This document shows, one piece after another, positions 56,595-64,000 of a DNA stretch of 64,000 nt (positions are counted from its first letter, which is position 1; the number at the start of each line of letters is the position of its first letter). Source of the DNA: Oryzomicrobium sp. (lineage in GTDB: Bacteria; Pseudomonadota; Gammaproteobacteria; Burkholderiales; Rhodocyclaceae); assembly GCF_021287045.1 (NCBI RefSeq), contig NZ_JAJTBG010000008.1:1-64000 (forward strand), read 5' to 3'. The position numbers were made by a program, and so were the translations under genes. The notes under the pieces were generated by a model. It made no database searches, was not told where the DNA came from, and saw nothing but the letters and a program-made list of their open reading frames with translations.

Positions 56595-57416
56595 CTACCC
56601 GTGGGGCAGGAGACGCGCCGCCAGCAAGGCGTGGTCGGAAATACGCGACCAGGGACGGCCGGAATGGACCTGGGCGTCGGCAACGGCGAAGCCGCGCACG
56701 TAGATGCGGTCGAGGCGGAACAGGGGCAGGGCCGCCGGGAAGCTGCGCGAAGGCTTGCCCTGGGCGCGGGAGAAGGCCTCGCGCAGGCCGAGGCGCTGGG
56801 CCAGCAGGCCGTCGGCCCGGTTGCGCCAGTCGTTGAAGTCGCCGGCGATGATCAGGGGGGCGTCCCGGGGCACCAGCTCCTCGATGCGCCCGGCCAGCAG
56901 GTCGAGCTGGTGGCGCCGCGAGTGGCCGAGCAGGGACAGATGCACGCACACGCAGTGCAGCGAACGCCCGTCCCAGGTGGGCACGGCGATCTCGCAGTGA
57001 AGCAGGCCACGGCGCTCGAAGCGGTGGTGGGTCACGTCCTGGTTGTGGGCGTGCACGATGGGGAAGCGGGACAGCACGGCGTTGCCGTGGTGGCCGTGGT
57101 CGTACACCACGTTGCGCCCGTAGGCCGACTCCTGCCACACGTCCTCGGCCAGGAACTCGTGCTGGGGCGCCTCGGGCCAGCCATCGTGGCGCTCCTCGTG
57201 GTGGCGGTGCTGGCCCTGCACTTCTTGCAGGAACAGGATGTCCGGCGCCAGGCCGCGCAGCTCCTGGCGCAGTTCATGGACCATCAGGCGCCGGTTGAAC
57301 TGGGAGAAGCCCTTGTGGATGTTGTAGGTGGCGATCGAGATCGGCGGCAGGGGCGCGCGGGCGGCCCGGCCGGCGGCCGGCGCGGCAACATAGGGATTCG
57401 GCCGGTGGGCGTTCAT
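56595..57416 (-). CDS. Endonuclease/exonuclease/phosphatase family protein, YbhP-like
   Basis: 273 residues. Metal and catalytic motifs: ISIATYNIHKGFSQF (Asn), FLQEVQG (Glu), HLSLLGHSRRHQL, IIAGDFNDWRN (Asp/Asn) and SRISDHALLAARL (terminal Asp-His). The preceding 25 residues are Pro/Ala-rich with no clear signal. The gene sits directly upstream of clsB, as ybhP does, so a role in phospholipid or membrane metabolism is likely; a nuclease role cannot be excluded. Confidence 0.88.
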   Translation of the reverse strand: MNAHRPNPYVAAPAAGRAARAPLPPISIATYNIHKGFSQFNRRLMVHELRQELRGLAPDILFLQEVQGQHRHHEERHDGWPEAPQHEFLAEDVWQESAYGRNVVYDHGHHGNAVLSRFPIVHAHNQDVTHHRFERRGLLHCEIAVPTWDGRSLHCVCVHLSLLGHSRRHQLDLLAGRIEELVPRDAPLIIAGDFNDWRNRADGLLAQRLGLREAFSRAQGKPSRSFPAALPLFRLDRIYVRGFAVADAQVHSGRPWSRISDHALLAARLLPHG

Positions 57417-57438
57417 CGCAGCGCTGCGGGCCGGCGGC

Positions 57439-58548
57439 TCAGGACACCGCCAGCATGCGGTCCAGGGCCAGGCGGGCCAGTTCAGCCTCGTGGGCCGGCA
57501 CCGAAATGCGGTTAACCACCTTGCCTGCCACCAGGTTTTCCAGGGTCCAGGCCAGGTGCTGGGGGTCGATGCGCTGCATGGTCGAGCACATGCAGATGGT
57601 GGTGGCCATGAACTGGACGATCTTGTCGTCCGGCGCCACTTCCCGGGCCAGGCGCTCCACCAGGTTGAGCTCGGTGCCCACCAGCCAGCGGGTGCCCTTG
57701 GGCGCTTCCTTGATGGTCTTGACGATGTGCTCGGTGGAGCCGACGTGGTCGGAGGCGGCGCACACCTCGAAGTTGCACTCCGGGTGGGCGATGACGATGC
57801 CGTCCGGGTGCTTGGCGCGGAAGGCGTCGATGTGGCTCTTCTGGAACATCTGGTGCACCGAGCAGTGGCCCTTCCACAGCAGGATCTTGGCGTTCTTGAT
57901 CTGCTCCGGGGTGAGGCCGCCGTATTCCAGGTCCGGGTCCCACACCACCATGTCGGTGAGCGGCATGCCCAGCTGGTGACCGGTCCAGCGGCCCAGGTGC
58001 TGATCAGGGAAGAACAGCACCTTGGGCCGGCGGGCGAAGGCCCATTCGGCGATGGTACGGGCGTTCGACGAGGTGCACACGATACCGCCGCGCTCGCCGC
58101 AGAAGGCTTTCAGGTCGGCCGCCGAATTGATGTAGGTGACCGGGGTGACCTGGTTGGCCGGGTCCTCGCCGAGCACTTCGCCCAGCTCGCGCCAAGCCCG
58201 GGTGACCTTGGCCAGGTTGGCCATGTCGGCCATGGAACAGCCGGCGGCCAGGTCGGGCAGGATGGCGATCTGGTTGGGCTTGGACATGATGTCCGCCACC
58301 TCGGCCATGAAGTGCACGCCGCAGAAGACGATGTAGTCGCTCTCGGCCTGGGCGGCCAGGCGCGACAGCTTGAGGGAATCACCGGTCAGGTCGGCGTGCT
58401 GGTACACGTCGGCCCGCTGGTAGTGGTGGCAGAGCAGCACCGCCTTCTTGCCCAGCGTGGCCCGGGCGGCGCGGATGCGCTCTTCGCACTCGGCGTCGGA
58501 CAGGGTGTTGTAACGGTCGAAGGAGGGGTTGAAGGCAATGGTTTGCAT
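57439..58548 (-). CDS. nadA: Quinolinate synthase A
   Basis: 369 residues from ATG 58548 (GTG 58560 is possible). LGKKAVLLCHHYQRADVYQHADLTGDSLKLSR and FCGVHFMAEVADIMSKPNQ are characteristic. The [4Fe-4S] ligands should be Cys in FCGVHF, GCSMAD or ECNFEVC, and CMCSTMQ, as in the ~360-residue NadA form. It condenses iminoaspartate with dihydroxyacetone phosphate to quinolinate for NAD synthesis. nadB and nadC are not in the window. Confidence 0.95.
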   Translation of the reverse strand: MQTIAFNPSFDRYNTLSDAECEERIRAARATLGKKAVLLCHHYQRADVYQHADLTGDSLKLSRLAAQAESDYIVFCGVHFMAEVADIMSKPNQIAILPDLAAGCSMADMANLAKVTRAWRELGEVLGEDPANQVTPVTYINSAADLKAFCGERGGIVCTSSNARTIAEWAFARRPKVLFFPDQHLGRWTGHQLGMPLTDMVVWDPDLEYGGLTPEQIKNAKILLWKGHCSVHQMFQKSHIDAFRAKHPDGIVIAHPECNFEVCAASDHVGSTEHIVKTIKEAPKGTRWLVGTELNLVERLAREVAPDDKIVQFMATTICMCSTMQRIDPQHLAWTLENLVAGKVVNRISVPAHEAELARLALDRMLAVS

Positions 58549-58576
58549 CGAATCGGTCACTTCTTGCAGTCGTGAA

Positions 58577-59029
58577 TCAGCTCTGGACCCAGGGCAGGCC
58601 GGCGAAGCGCCAGCCGCCTACGGTGTTGCGCCGGCCGTCGGCGCTCTTGTCGCCCTCGAACCCTTCCAGGATGTTGCAGGCGCTGGTGTAGCCGGCCTGG
58701 GCCGCCGCCGTGGCCGCGGCGTTGGAACGCCCGCCGCTGCGGCACAGAAACAGCACCAGGGCCTCCCGGTCCACCTCGCGCTTGAGGCGCTCCAGGAAGT
58801 GGGGGTTGCGCCCCCCGTCCGGGTACAGGTTCCACTCGATCTCCACCGCGCCGGGCACGCGCCCGACCCAGTCCCACTCGGCCTTGGTGCGCACGTCCAC
58901 GAGCACGGCGCCGGGAGCGAGCTTCCACACCTCGTAGGCTTCCGCCGGGGTCAGGGCCCCGGCGTAGGGCAGGTTCTGGTCCTCGGCGCGGGCCTTGGCC
59001 AACGCCAGCAATTCGTTCAAACGCCCCAT
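58577..59029 (-). CDS. Rhodanese-like sulfurtransferase
   Basis: 150 residues, one rhodanese domain. VLVDVRTKAEWDWVGRVPGAVEIEW opens it and the active-site loop is LCRSGGRS with Cys96. No signal peptide, so cytoplasmic. Transcribed towards nadA 28 bp away; a sulfur supply for the NadA iron-sulfur cluster is possible but speculative. Confidence 0.9.
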   Translation of the reverse strand: MGRLNELLALAKARAEDQNLPYAGALTPAEAYEVWKLAPGAVLVDVRTKAEWDWVGRVPGAVEIEWNLYPDGGRNPHFLERLKREVDREALVLFLCRSGGRSNAAATAAAQAGYTSACNILEGFEGDKSADGRRNTVGGWRFAGLPWVQS

Positions 59030-59260
59030 GGCAAACCTCGCGGTGCTCAGTGGATGTGGATGGATTGTCGAGCCGCCTGCGCGGCGGTGCGCGGGTCCCG
59101 ATCAGATGGGGAAGCGGTGCGGCCGGACAAGGGGTTGCAAGTATAAATCAGGCGCCCGCCCCCGGCGTCGCCGGGATGGAGGAACGGGGTGGCGCGGCCA
59201 GGCGAAGGTGAAGCGAAGGCGCGTAGACGAGATTGGAGGATGCCTGAGGGCCGGGCCTCC

Positions 59261-59360
59261 GCGATACGATTTGGTGCAAATTTACGGCAGAATCCGGCCC
59301 CTTGCCGTTTGCGCACCAATTTGGTGCATAAACGACGAATGGCGCACCGATTTTGTGCAC
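59261..59360 (+). promoter_or_regulatory. NtrC-binding enhancer sites upstream of glnA
   Basis: GCGCACCAATTTGGTGCAT (59311-59329) and GCGCACCGATTTTGTGCAC (59342-59360) match the NtrC consensus TGCACC-N5-GGTGCA and are 31 bp apart, three helical turns. A weaker site, with a good right half TTGGTGCA, is at 59261-59279. They lie 64-180 bp upstream of the sigma-54 promoter within the 486-bp gap 59030-59515; nothing else is evident in 59030-59260. Confidence 0.8.
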
Positions 59361-59423
59361 GGTCAGCTACTCCCGGCAGCAGGATTCCGTTATGGCACAA
59401 TGGCGTGGGTTTATCGGCCGGAC

Positions 59424-59439
59424 TGGCATGGAACCTGCT
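59424..59439 (+). promoter_or_regulatory. Sigma-54 promoter of glnA
   Basis: TGGCATG-GAAC-CTGCT fits the -24/-12 consensus TGGCACG-N4-TTGCW with two mismatches, 77 bp before the glnA start and downstream of the NtrC sites. Expression would rise under nitrogen limitation. Confidence 0.75.
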
Positions 59440-59515
59440 CAATCCGGTCCGCAAACGAATTACCGCAATCCTGAATTCTGCCGGGCACCGGCACCTTGCT
59501 TAGGAGATGTTGCAC

Positions 59516-60928
59516 ATGACGACCCCCCAGGACGTGATCAAGATGGTCAAGGAAAACGACGTCAAGTTCGTCGATTTCCGCTTTACCGATACCCGTGGCA
59601 AGGAACAGCACGTCGGCGTGCCCATCAGCCACTTCGATGAGAGCAAGTTCGAGGAAGGCCACGCCTTCGACGGCTCCTCCATCGCCGGTTGGAAGGGCAT
59701 CCAGGCCTCCGACATGCTGCTGATGCCGGACGCCGACACCGCCTACATCGACCCCTTCTTCGACGAGCCCACCCTGGTCCTGACCTGTGACGTGGTGGAA
59801 CCCGCCGACGGCAAGGGCTACGACCGCGACCCCCGCTCCATCGCCAAGCGCGCCGAGGCCTACCTGAAGTCCTCCGGCATCGGCGACACCGCCTTCTTCG
59901 GTCCGGAACCCGAATTCTTCATCTTCGACTCGATCGAGTGGAAGACCGACATGTCCGGCACCTACAGCAAGATTTCCTCCGAAGAGGCCCCCTGGTCCTC
60001 CGACGACAAGTCCGAAGGCGGCAACGCCGGCCACCGTCCCGCGGTGAAGGGCGGCTACTTCCCGGTTCCCCCGGTCGACCGTCTCAACGACATCCGCGCC
60101 GCCATGTGCCTGGCCCTGGAATCCCTGGGCGTGCCCGTGGAAGTGCACCACCACGAAGTGGCCACCGCCGGCCAGTGCGAGATCGGCACCAAGTTCTCCA
60201 CCCTGGTCAAGCGCGCCGACTGGACCCAGATCCAGAAGTACGTGATCCACAACGTGGCCTACCAGTACGGCAAGACCGCCACCTTCATGCCCAAGCCCAT
60301 CGTTGGCGACAACGGTTCCGGCATGCACGTGCACCAGTCCATCTGGAAGGACGGCCAGAACCTGTTCGCCGGCAACGGCTACGCCGGCCTGTCCGAAATG
60401 GCCCTGTACTACATCGGCGGCATCATCAAGCACGCCCGCGCCCTGAACGCGATCACCAACCCGCTGATCAACTCCTACAAGCGCCTGGTGCCCCACTTCG
60501 AAGCCCCGGTGAAGCTGGCCTACTCCGCCAAGAACCGCTCCGCCTCGATCCGCGTGCCCCACGTGGCTTCCACCAAGGCCCGCCGCATCGAAACCCGCTT
60601 CCCGGACCCGGGCGCCAACCCCTACCTGTGCTTCGCCGCGCTGCTGATGGCCGGCCTGGACGGCATCCAGAACAAGATCCACCCGGGCGAGCCCGCGGAC
60701 AAGAACCTGTACGATCTGCCGCCGGAAGAAGACGCCAAGATCCCGACCGTCTGCCACAGCCTGGACCAGGCTCTGGAAGCCCTGGACCAGGACCGCGAGT
60801 TCCTGACCCGCGGCGGCGTGTTCTCCAACGACTGGATCGATGCCTACATCGCCCTGAAGATGGAAGAAGTGACCAAGCTGCGCATGGCTGTGCACCCCCT
60901 GGAGTTCGAGCTGTACTACTCCATCTAA
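59516..60928 (+). CDS. glnA: Glutamine synthetase type I
   Basis: 470 residues from ATG 59516, with AGGAG 9 nt upstream; the in-frame ATG at 59507 abuts that site and is rejected. [17 protein letters not shown], the metal-binding [14 protein letters not shown] and the [12 protein letters not shown] loop are typical. NLYDLPPEE near the C-terminus contains the Tyr adenylylated by GlnE. It assimilates ammonium into glutamine as a dodecamer. Its regulators ntrB and ntrC follow. Confidence 0.97.
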   Translation: MTTPQDVIKMVKENDVKFVDFRFTDTRGKEQHVGVPISHFDESKFEEGHAFDGSSIAGWKGIQASDMLLMPDADTAYIDPFFDEPTLVLTCDVVEPADGKGYDRDPRSIAKRAEAYLKSSGIGDTAFFGPEPEFFIFDSIEWKTDMSGTYSKISSEEAPWSSDDKSEGGNAGHRPAVKGGYFPVPPVDRLNDIRAAMCLALESLGVPVEVHHHEVATAGQCEIGTKFSTLVKRADWTQIQKYVIHNVAYQYGKTATFMPKPIVGDNGSGMHVHQSIWKDGQNLFAGNGYAGLSEMALYYIGGIIKHARALNAITNPLINSYKRLVPHFEAPVKLAYSAKNRSASIRVPHVASTKARRIETRFPDPGANPYLCFAALLMAGLDGIQNKIHPGEPADKNLYDLPPEEDAKIPTVCHSLDQALEALDQDREFLTRGGVFSNDWIDAYIALKMEEVTKLRMAVHPLEFELYYSI

Positions 60929-60951
60929 GAGGTCGCGCGACCGCAGTAGCG

Positions 60952-60980
60952 AAAGGGACGGGGCAACCCGTCCCTTTTTT
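60952..60980 (+). terminator. Rho-independent terminator of glnA
   Basis: GGGACGGG (60955-60962) pairs with CCCGTCCC (60967-60974) over a 4-nt loop, flanked by AA/TT, then T6 (60975-60980). It separates glnA from the ntrBC genes. Confidence 0.93.
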
Positions 60981-61101
60981 CTTTGGTCATTCCCGCCCGA
61001 TGACGGCCCGATTTGCATGGCCTACCATCGACAGCCCCATGCTCACGGTTGCCCGCATCCGGCAACGCCCCTACACTTGCCCCATGCGCAACGAGGCCCC
61101 C

Positions 61102-61569
61102 ATGAAAACCGCGTCCCTGCTCGTTTCTGCCGCCCTGCTGCTGGCAGCCGGCGGTGCCCAGGCCCAGATCTTCCGCTGCACCGATACCGAGGGGAACACC
61201 GTCATCTCCAACGTGCAGCAGGGCAAGAACTGCAAGAAGGTCGCCACCGACCCGGTATCGTCCATGCCCCCGCCTAAGGCCGCCCCGGCGCCCCGGGCCC
61301 CCAGCCCGTCCGGCTTCCCCCGGGTGGACGACGCCACCCAGAAGGCCCGCGACGGCGACCGCCGCCGCATCCTCGAACAGGAACTGGCCAGCGAGCAGAA
61401 GAGCCTGGAAGAGGCGCGCAAGGAACTGGCCGACCAGGAAGCGGTGCGCAACGGCGACGAGCGCAACTACCAGAAGGTGCTCGACCGCCTCCAGCCCTAC
61501 AAGGACAAGGCCCAGTTGCACGAGCGCAACATCGAGGCCATCCGCAAGGAGCTGGCTAACCTGCGCTGA
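61102..61569 (+). CDS. DUF4124 periplasmic protein with coiled coil
   Basis: 155 residues from ATG 61102 (GAGG 6 nt before; an ATG at 61084 is less likely). Signal peptide MKTASLLVSAALLLAAGGAQA, then the short DUF4124 domain IFRCTDTEGNTVISNVQQGKNC. A Pro/Ala-rich linker follows, then an 80-residue charged coiled coil (RRRILEQELASEQKSLEEARKELADQE...). DUF4124 proteins beside ntrBC are common in betaproteobacteria; the function is unknown. Confidence 0.85.
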   Translation: MKTASLLVSAALLLAAGGAQAQIFRCTDTEGNTVISNVQQGKNCKKVATDPVSSMPPPKAAPAPRAPSPSGFPRVDDATQKARDGDRRRILEQELASEQKSLEEARKELADQEAVRNGDERNYQKVLDRLQPYKDKAQLHERNIEAIRKELANLR

Positions 61570-61615
61570 GTTTCCGATTCTCCGACGTGGCCCGCTCCTT
61601 GCTCCGTTCCGAGCC

Positions 61616-62743
61616 ATGAACGCCACGCCGCCTTCCAACGCCGCCAACGCCTCCGGCCCCGCCGCCCAGCCCACGACCTTGCCCTCCTTCCCCGGCCTGG
61701 ACATGCTCTCCGCCGCGGTCCTCGTCCTCGACGCGGACTGTCGGGTCTGCTACGTCAACCCGGCGGCGGAAAACCTGCTGGCCTGCTCCCTGCGCTCCCT
61801 GTTCGGGCGGCCCCTCAACGCCACCGTACAATTCGGCGTCGGCCTGCAAGCGGCCCTGGGCAACGCCATCGCCAACAACTGGGGCTACACCGGCCAGAAC
61901 ATCGAGCTGCGGCGCGACGGCCGCGAAATCCTCCACGTGGACTGCACCGTCACGCCGGTGGAGCCCCCGCCCAACCTGCCCGCCGCCCGCCTGCTGCTGG
62001 AACTGCGCCCCATCGACCAGCAACTCAAGGCCCACCGCGAAGAGCGCCTGATCGAGCAGCAGCTCGCCAACCGGGAGCTGATCCGCAACCTGGCCCACGA
62101 GATCAAGAACCCCCTGGGCGGCATCCGCGGTGCCGCCCAGTTGCTCGAACGGGAGCTGGTGGACCTCCCCAACGCTCCGGCCCTCAAGGAATACACCCAG
62201 GTCATCATCAAGGAGGCGGACCGCCTCCAGGACCTGATGCAGCGCCTGCTCTCGCCCCACCGGCCGATGCAGCCCGGCCCCACCAACATCCACGAAATCC
62301 TGGAAAGGGTGCGCAGCCTGCTGCTGGCCGAATACCCGGGGGGGCTCACCGTGCGGCGCGACTACGACACCAGCCTGCCCGAGCTGGTGGCCGACCGGGA
62401 ACAGCTTATCCAGGCCCACCTCAACATCGCCCGCAACGCCGCCCAGGCCATGGACGGCCAGGGCGAGATCGTGCTGCGCACCAGGGCGGTGCGCCAGGTG
62501 ACCCTGGCCAAGAAGCGCTACCGTCTGGCCATCGAGGTGCAGATCGAGGACAACGGCCCGGGCATCCCGGACGCCATCCGCGAAAAGATGTTCTACCCCC
62601 TGGTCTCGGGCCGGGAGGGCGGATCGGGGCTGGGGCTGACCCTGGCCCAGAGTTTCATCCAGCAACATCAGGGCACCATCGAGTGCGACAGCCGGCCGGG
62701 GCGGACCTGCTTCACCCTGTGCCTGCCGGTGGAAGAGGCCTGA
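61616..62743 (+). CDS. ntrB: Nitrogen regulation sensor kinase NtrB (GlnL)
   Basis: 375 residues. An N-terminal PAS domain (LDMLSAAVLVLDADCRVCYVNPAAENLL), phospho-acceptor His in IRNLAHEIKNPLGGIRGAAQLLE, and ATPase motifs NIARNAAQAM, DNGPGIP and GGSGLGLTLAQSF. No membrane helices, so cytoplasmic, as expected for a kinase controlled by PII. It phosphorylates or dephosphorylates NtrC with nitrogen status. Confidence 0.95.
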   Translation: MNATPPSNAANASGPAAQPTTLPSFPGLDMLSAAVLVLDADCRVCYVNPAAENLLACSLRSLFGRPLNATVQFGVGLQAALGNAIANNWGYTGQNIELRRDGREILHVDCTVTPVEPPPNLPAARLLLELRPIDQQLKAHREERLIEQQLANRELIRNLAHEIKNPLGGIRGAAQLLERELVDLPNAPALKEYTQVIIKEADRLQDLMQRLLSPHRPMQPGPTNIHEILERVRSLLLAEYPGGLTVRRDYDTSLPELVADREQLIQAHLNIARNAAQAMDGQGEIVLRTRAVRQVTLAKKRYRLAIEVQIEDNGPGIPDAIREKMFYPLVSGREGGSGLGLTLAQSFIQQHQGTIECDSRPGRTCFTLCLPVEEA

Positions 62744-62762
62744 CCGAAGCCGGCCCGGGGCC

Positions 62763-62778
62763 TGGCAAGCTCCTTGCA
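62763..62778 (+). promoter_or_regulatory. Sigma-54-like promoter upstream of ntrC
   Basis: TGGCAAG-CTCC-TTGCA fits the -24/-12 consensus with one substitution, 40 bp before the ntrC ATG in the 75-bp ntrB-ntrC gap. It would give ntrC a nitrogen-responsive promoter of its own. Confidence 0.6.
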
Positions 62779-62818
62779 TCATCGTTGGGCAACGCCAACA
62801 CAACTCAGGGAAGACTTC

Positions 62819-64000
62819 ATGAAACCTGTCTGGATCGTCGATGACGACCGCTCCATCCGCTGGGTGCTGGAAAAGGCCCTGGCCCGGGAATCCATCGCCT
62901 TCCGCAGCTTCGCCTCGGCCAACGAGGTGCTGGCCGAGCTGGACCGGGGCTGCGAGCCGCCCCAGGTGCTGCTCTCCGACATCCGCATGCCCGGCGCCTC
63001 GGGCCTGGACCTGCTCACCCGCATCAAGTCGGCCTGGCCCGGCCTGCCGGTGATCATCATGACCGCCTACTCGGACCTGGAGTCGGCGGTGGCGGCCTTC
63101 CAGGGCGGCGCCTTCGAATACCTGCCCAAGCCCTTCGACGTGGATCAGGCCATCGAGCTGATCCGCCGGGCCGTGGACGAGTCGATGCACCAGAATGGTG
63201 CGGCCGAGGAACCCAGCCTCACGCCGGAGATTCTCGGCACCGCCCCATCGATGCAGGAAGTCTTCCGCGCCATCGGCCGCCTGTCCCATTCCCACGCCAC
63301 GGTGCTGATCACCGGCGAGTCCGGCGCCGGCAAGGAACTGGTGGCCCGCGCCCTGCACCGCCACAGCCCCCGGGCCGACAAGCCGTTCATCGCCCTCAAC
63401 ACCGCGGCCATCCCCAAGGACCTGCTCGAATCCGAGCTGTTCGGCCACGAACGCGGCGCCTTCACCGGGGCCACCGCCCAGCGCCGCGGCCGCTTCGAGG
63501 AAGCCGCCGGCGGCACCCTGTTCCTCGACGAAATCGGCGACATGCCCCCGGAGCTGCAAACCCGCCTGCTGCGGGTGCTGTCCGACGGCCACTACTACCG
63601 GGTCGGTGGCCACCAGCCGCTCAAGGCCAACGTGCGGGTCATCGCCGCCACCCACCAGAACCTGGAAACCCGGGTCAAGGAAGGCTTGTTCCGGGAAGAC
63701 CTGTTCCACCGCCTCAACGTCATCCGCGTCCGCCTGCCGGCCCTGCGCGAGCGGCGCGAGGACATTCCCCTGCTGGCCCGCCACTTCCTGGCCAAGAGCG
63801 CCCAGGATCTGGGGGTGGAGGCCAAGCGCCTGTCCGACGGCGCCCTCAAGCACCTGATGGGCCTGGACTTCCCGGGCAACGTGCGCCAGCTGGAAAACCT
63901 CTGCCACTGGCTGACGGTGATGGCCCCGGGCCAGACCGTGGAAGTCACCGATCTACCCCCGGAAATCCGCGAGGCCCAGGCCAGCAACGGCGGCGGCAGC
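62819..64000 (+). CDS. ntrC: Nitrogen regulator NtrC (GlnG), 3' end outside window
   Basis: 394 residues visible. Receiver domain: acidic pair in VWIVDDDRSIRW, phospho-acceptor Asp54 in LLSDIRMPGASG, Lys in LPKPF. AAA+ domain: Walker A GESGAGKE, the sigma-54 contact GAFTGA in HERGAFTGATAQRRGRFE, Walker B GGTLFLDEIGD, and Arg-rich RVIAATHQNLE. The Fis-type HTH lies beyond the edge. It activates sigma-54 promoters such as glnA upstream. It follows ntrB by 75 bp. Confidence 0.95.
   Translation, partial: MKPVWIVDDDRSIRWVLEKALARESIAFRSFASANEVLAELDRGCEPPQVLLSDIRMPGASGLDLLTRIKSAWPGLPVIIMTAYSDLESAVAAFQGGAFEYLPKPFDVDQAIELIRRAVDESMHQNGAAEEPSLTPEILGTAPSMQEVFRAIGRLSHSHATVLITGESGAGKELVARALHRHSPRADKPFIALNTAAIPKDLLESELFGHERGAFTGATAQRRGRFEEAAGGTLFLDEIGDMPPELQTRLLRVLSDGHYYRVGGHQPLKANVRVIAATHQNLETRVKEGLFREDLFHRLNVIRVRLPALRERREDIPLLARHFLAKSAQDLGVEAKRLSDGALKHLMGLDFPGNVRQLENLCHWLTVMAPGQTVEVTDLPPEIREAQASNGGGS

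Overview
The window is 64 kb of high-GC chromosomal DNA from a betaproteobacterium, most likely of the Rhodocyclaceae (Azospira/Dechloromonas type). I infer this from the codon bias, the rpsU-yqeY-dnaG-rpoD cluster, the glnA-ntrB-ntrC locus with sigma-54 promoters, a TAXI-TRAP transporter and an extensive fatty-acid beta-oxidation cluster. The genus is inferred and was not checked against a database.

Layout. (1) 1-9.7 kb, minus strand: a beta-oxidation cluster with a TetR/PsrA-like regulator at its head, then fadE-type acyl-CoA dehydrogenase, thiolase, a DegV protein, a FadJ-like bifunctional enzyme, a YciA-like thioesterase, a FadL porin and the start of another hydroxyacyl-CoA dehydrogenase. 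(2) 9.7-18 kb, minus strand: a double-receiver response regulator, an orphan membrane-anchored TAXI protein, quinone oxidoreductase, alpha/beta hydrolase, dGTPase and a UvrD/Rep helicase. (3) 18-26 kb: a small unknown protein with PHA-regulator-like sites, leuS-lptE-holA, a small Cys-rich protein, proA and a chalcone-isomerase-like protein. (4) 26-34 kb: an IclR regulator divergent from a glutaryl-CoA dehydrogenase / class III CoA-transferase pair, followed by a TAXI-TRAP transporter and DUF1850. This is probably a dicarboxylate (glutarate) uptake and catabolism unit. (5) 33.5-40 kb: ogt-xerD, a histidine kinase, ybaK, folB, plsY and tsaD. (6) 40.3-45 kb: the macromolecular synthesis operon.

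(7) 45.1-53.7 kb: an 8.6 kb integrated element of visibly different composition. It splits a tRNA gene with a CAU anticodon exactly at the anticodon loop. The 5' half lies at 45078-45117 and the 3' half at 53679-53724, with a shared 9-bp core at the two junctions. A complete second CAU tRNA gene, resembling tRNA-Ile2, lies inside the element 120 bp downstream of the 5' half, so the element seems to bring a replacement for the tRNA it destroys. The element encodes a tyrosine integrase, an AlpA-like excisionase, a primase-polymerase/helicase, a run of small unknown genes and a repeat-rich origin-like region. Its left end carries a cargo module: an XRE regulator with three CCTATAGG operators, a zinc-ribbon membrane protein and a PD-(D/E)XK nuclease-like protein. 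There are no capsid or tail genes, so it looks like a phage satellite or integrative plasmid-like island.

(8) 53.7-64 kb: gluQ, a ClsB-type phospholipase D, an EEP nuclease, nadA, a rhodanese, then glnA with upstream NtrC sites and a sigma-54 promoter, a DUF4124 protein, ntrB, and ntrC with its own sigma-54-like promoter; ntrC runs off the right edge. Two copies of a long palindromic repeat lie at 25998-26062 and 55176-55240.
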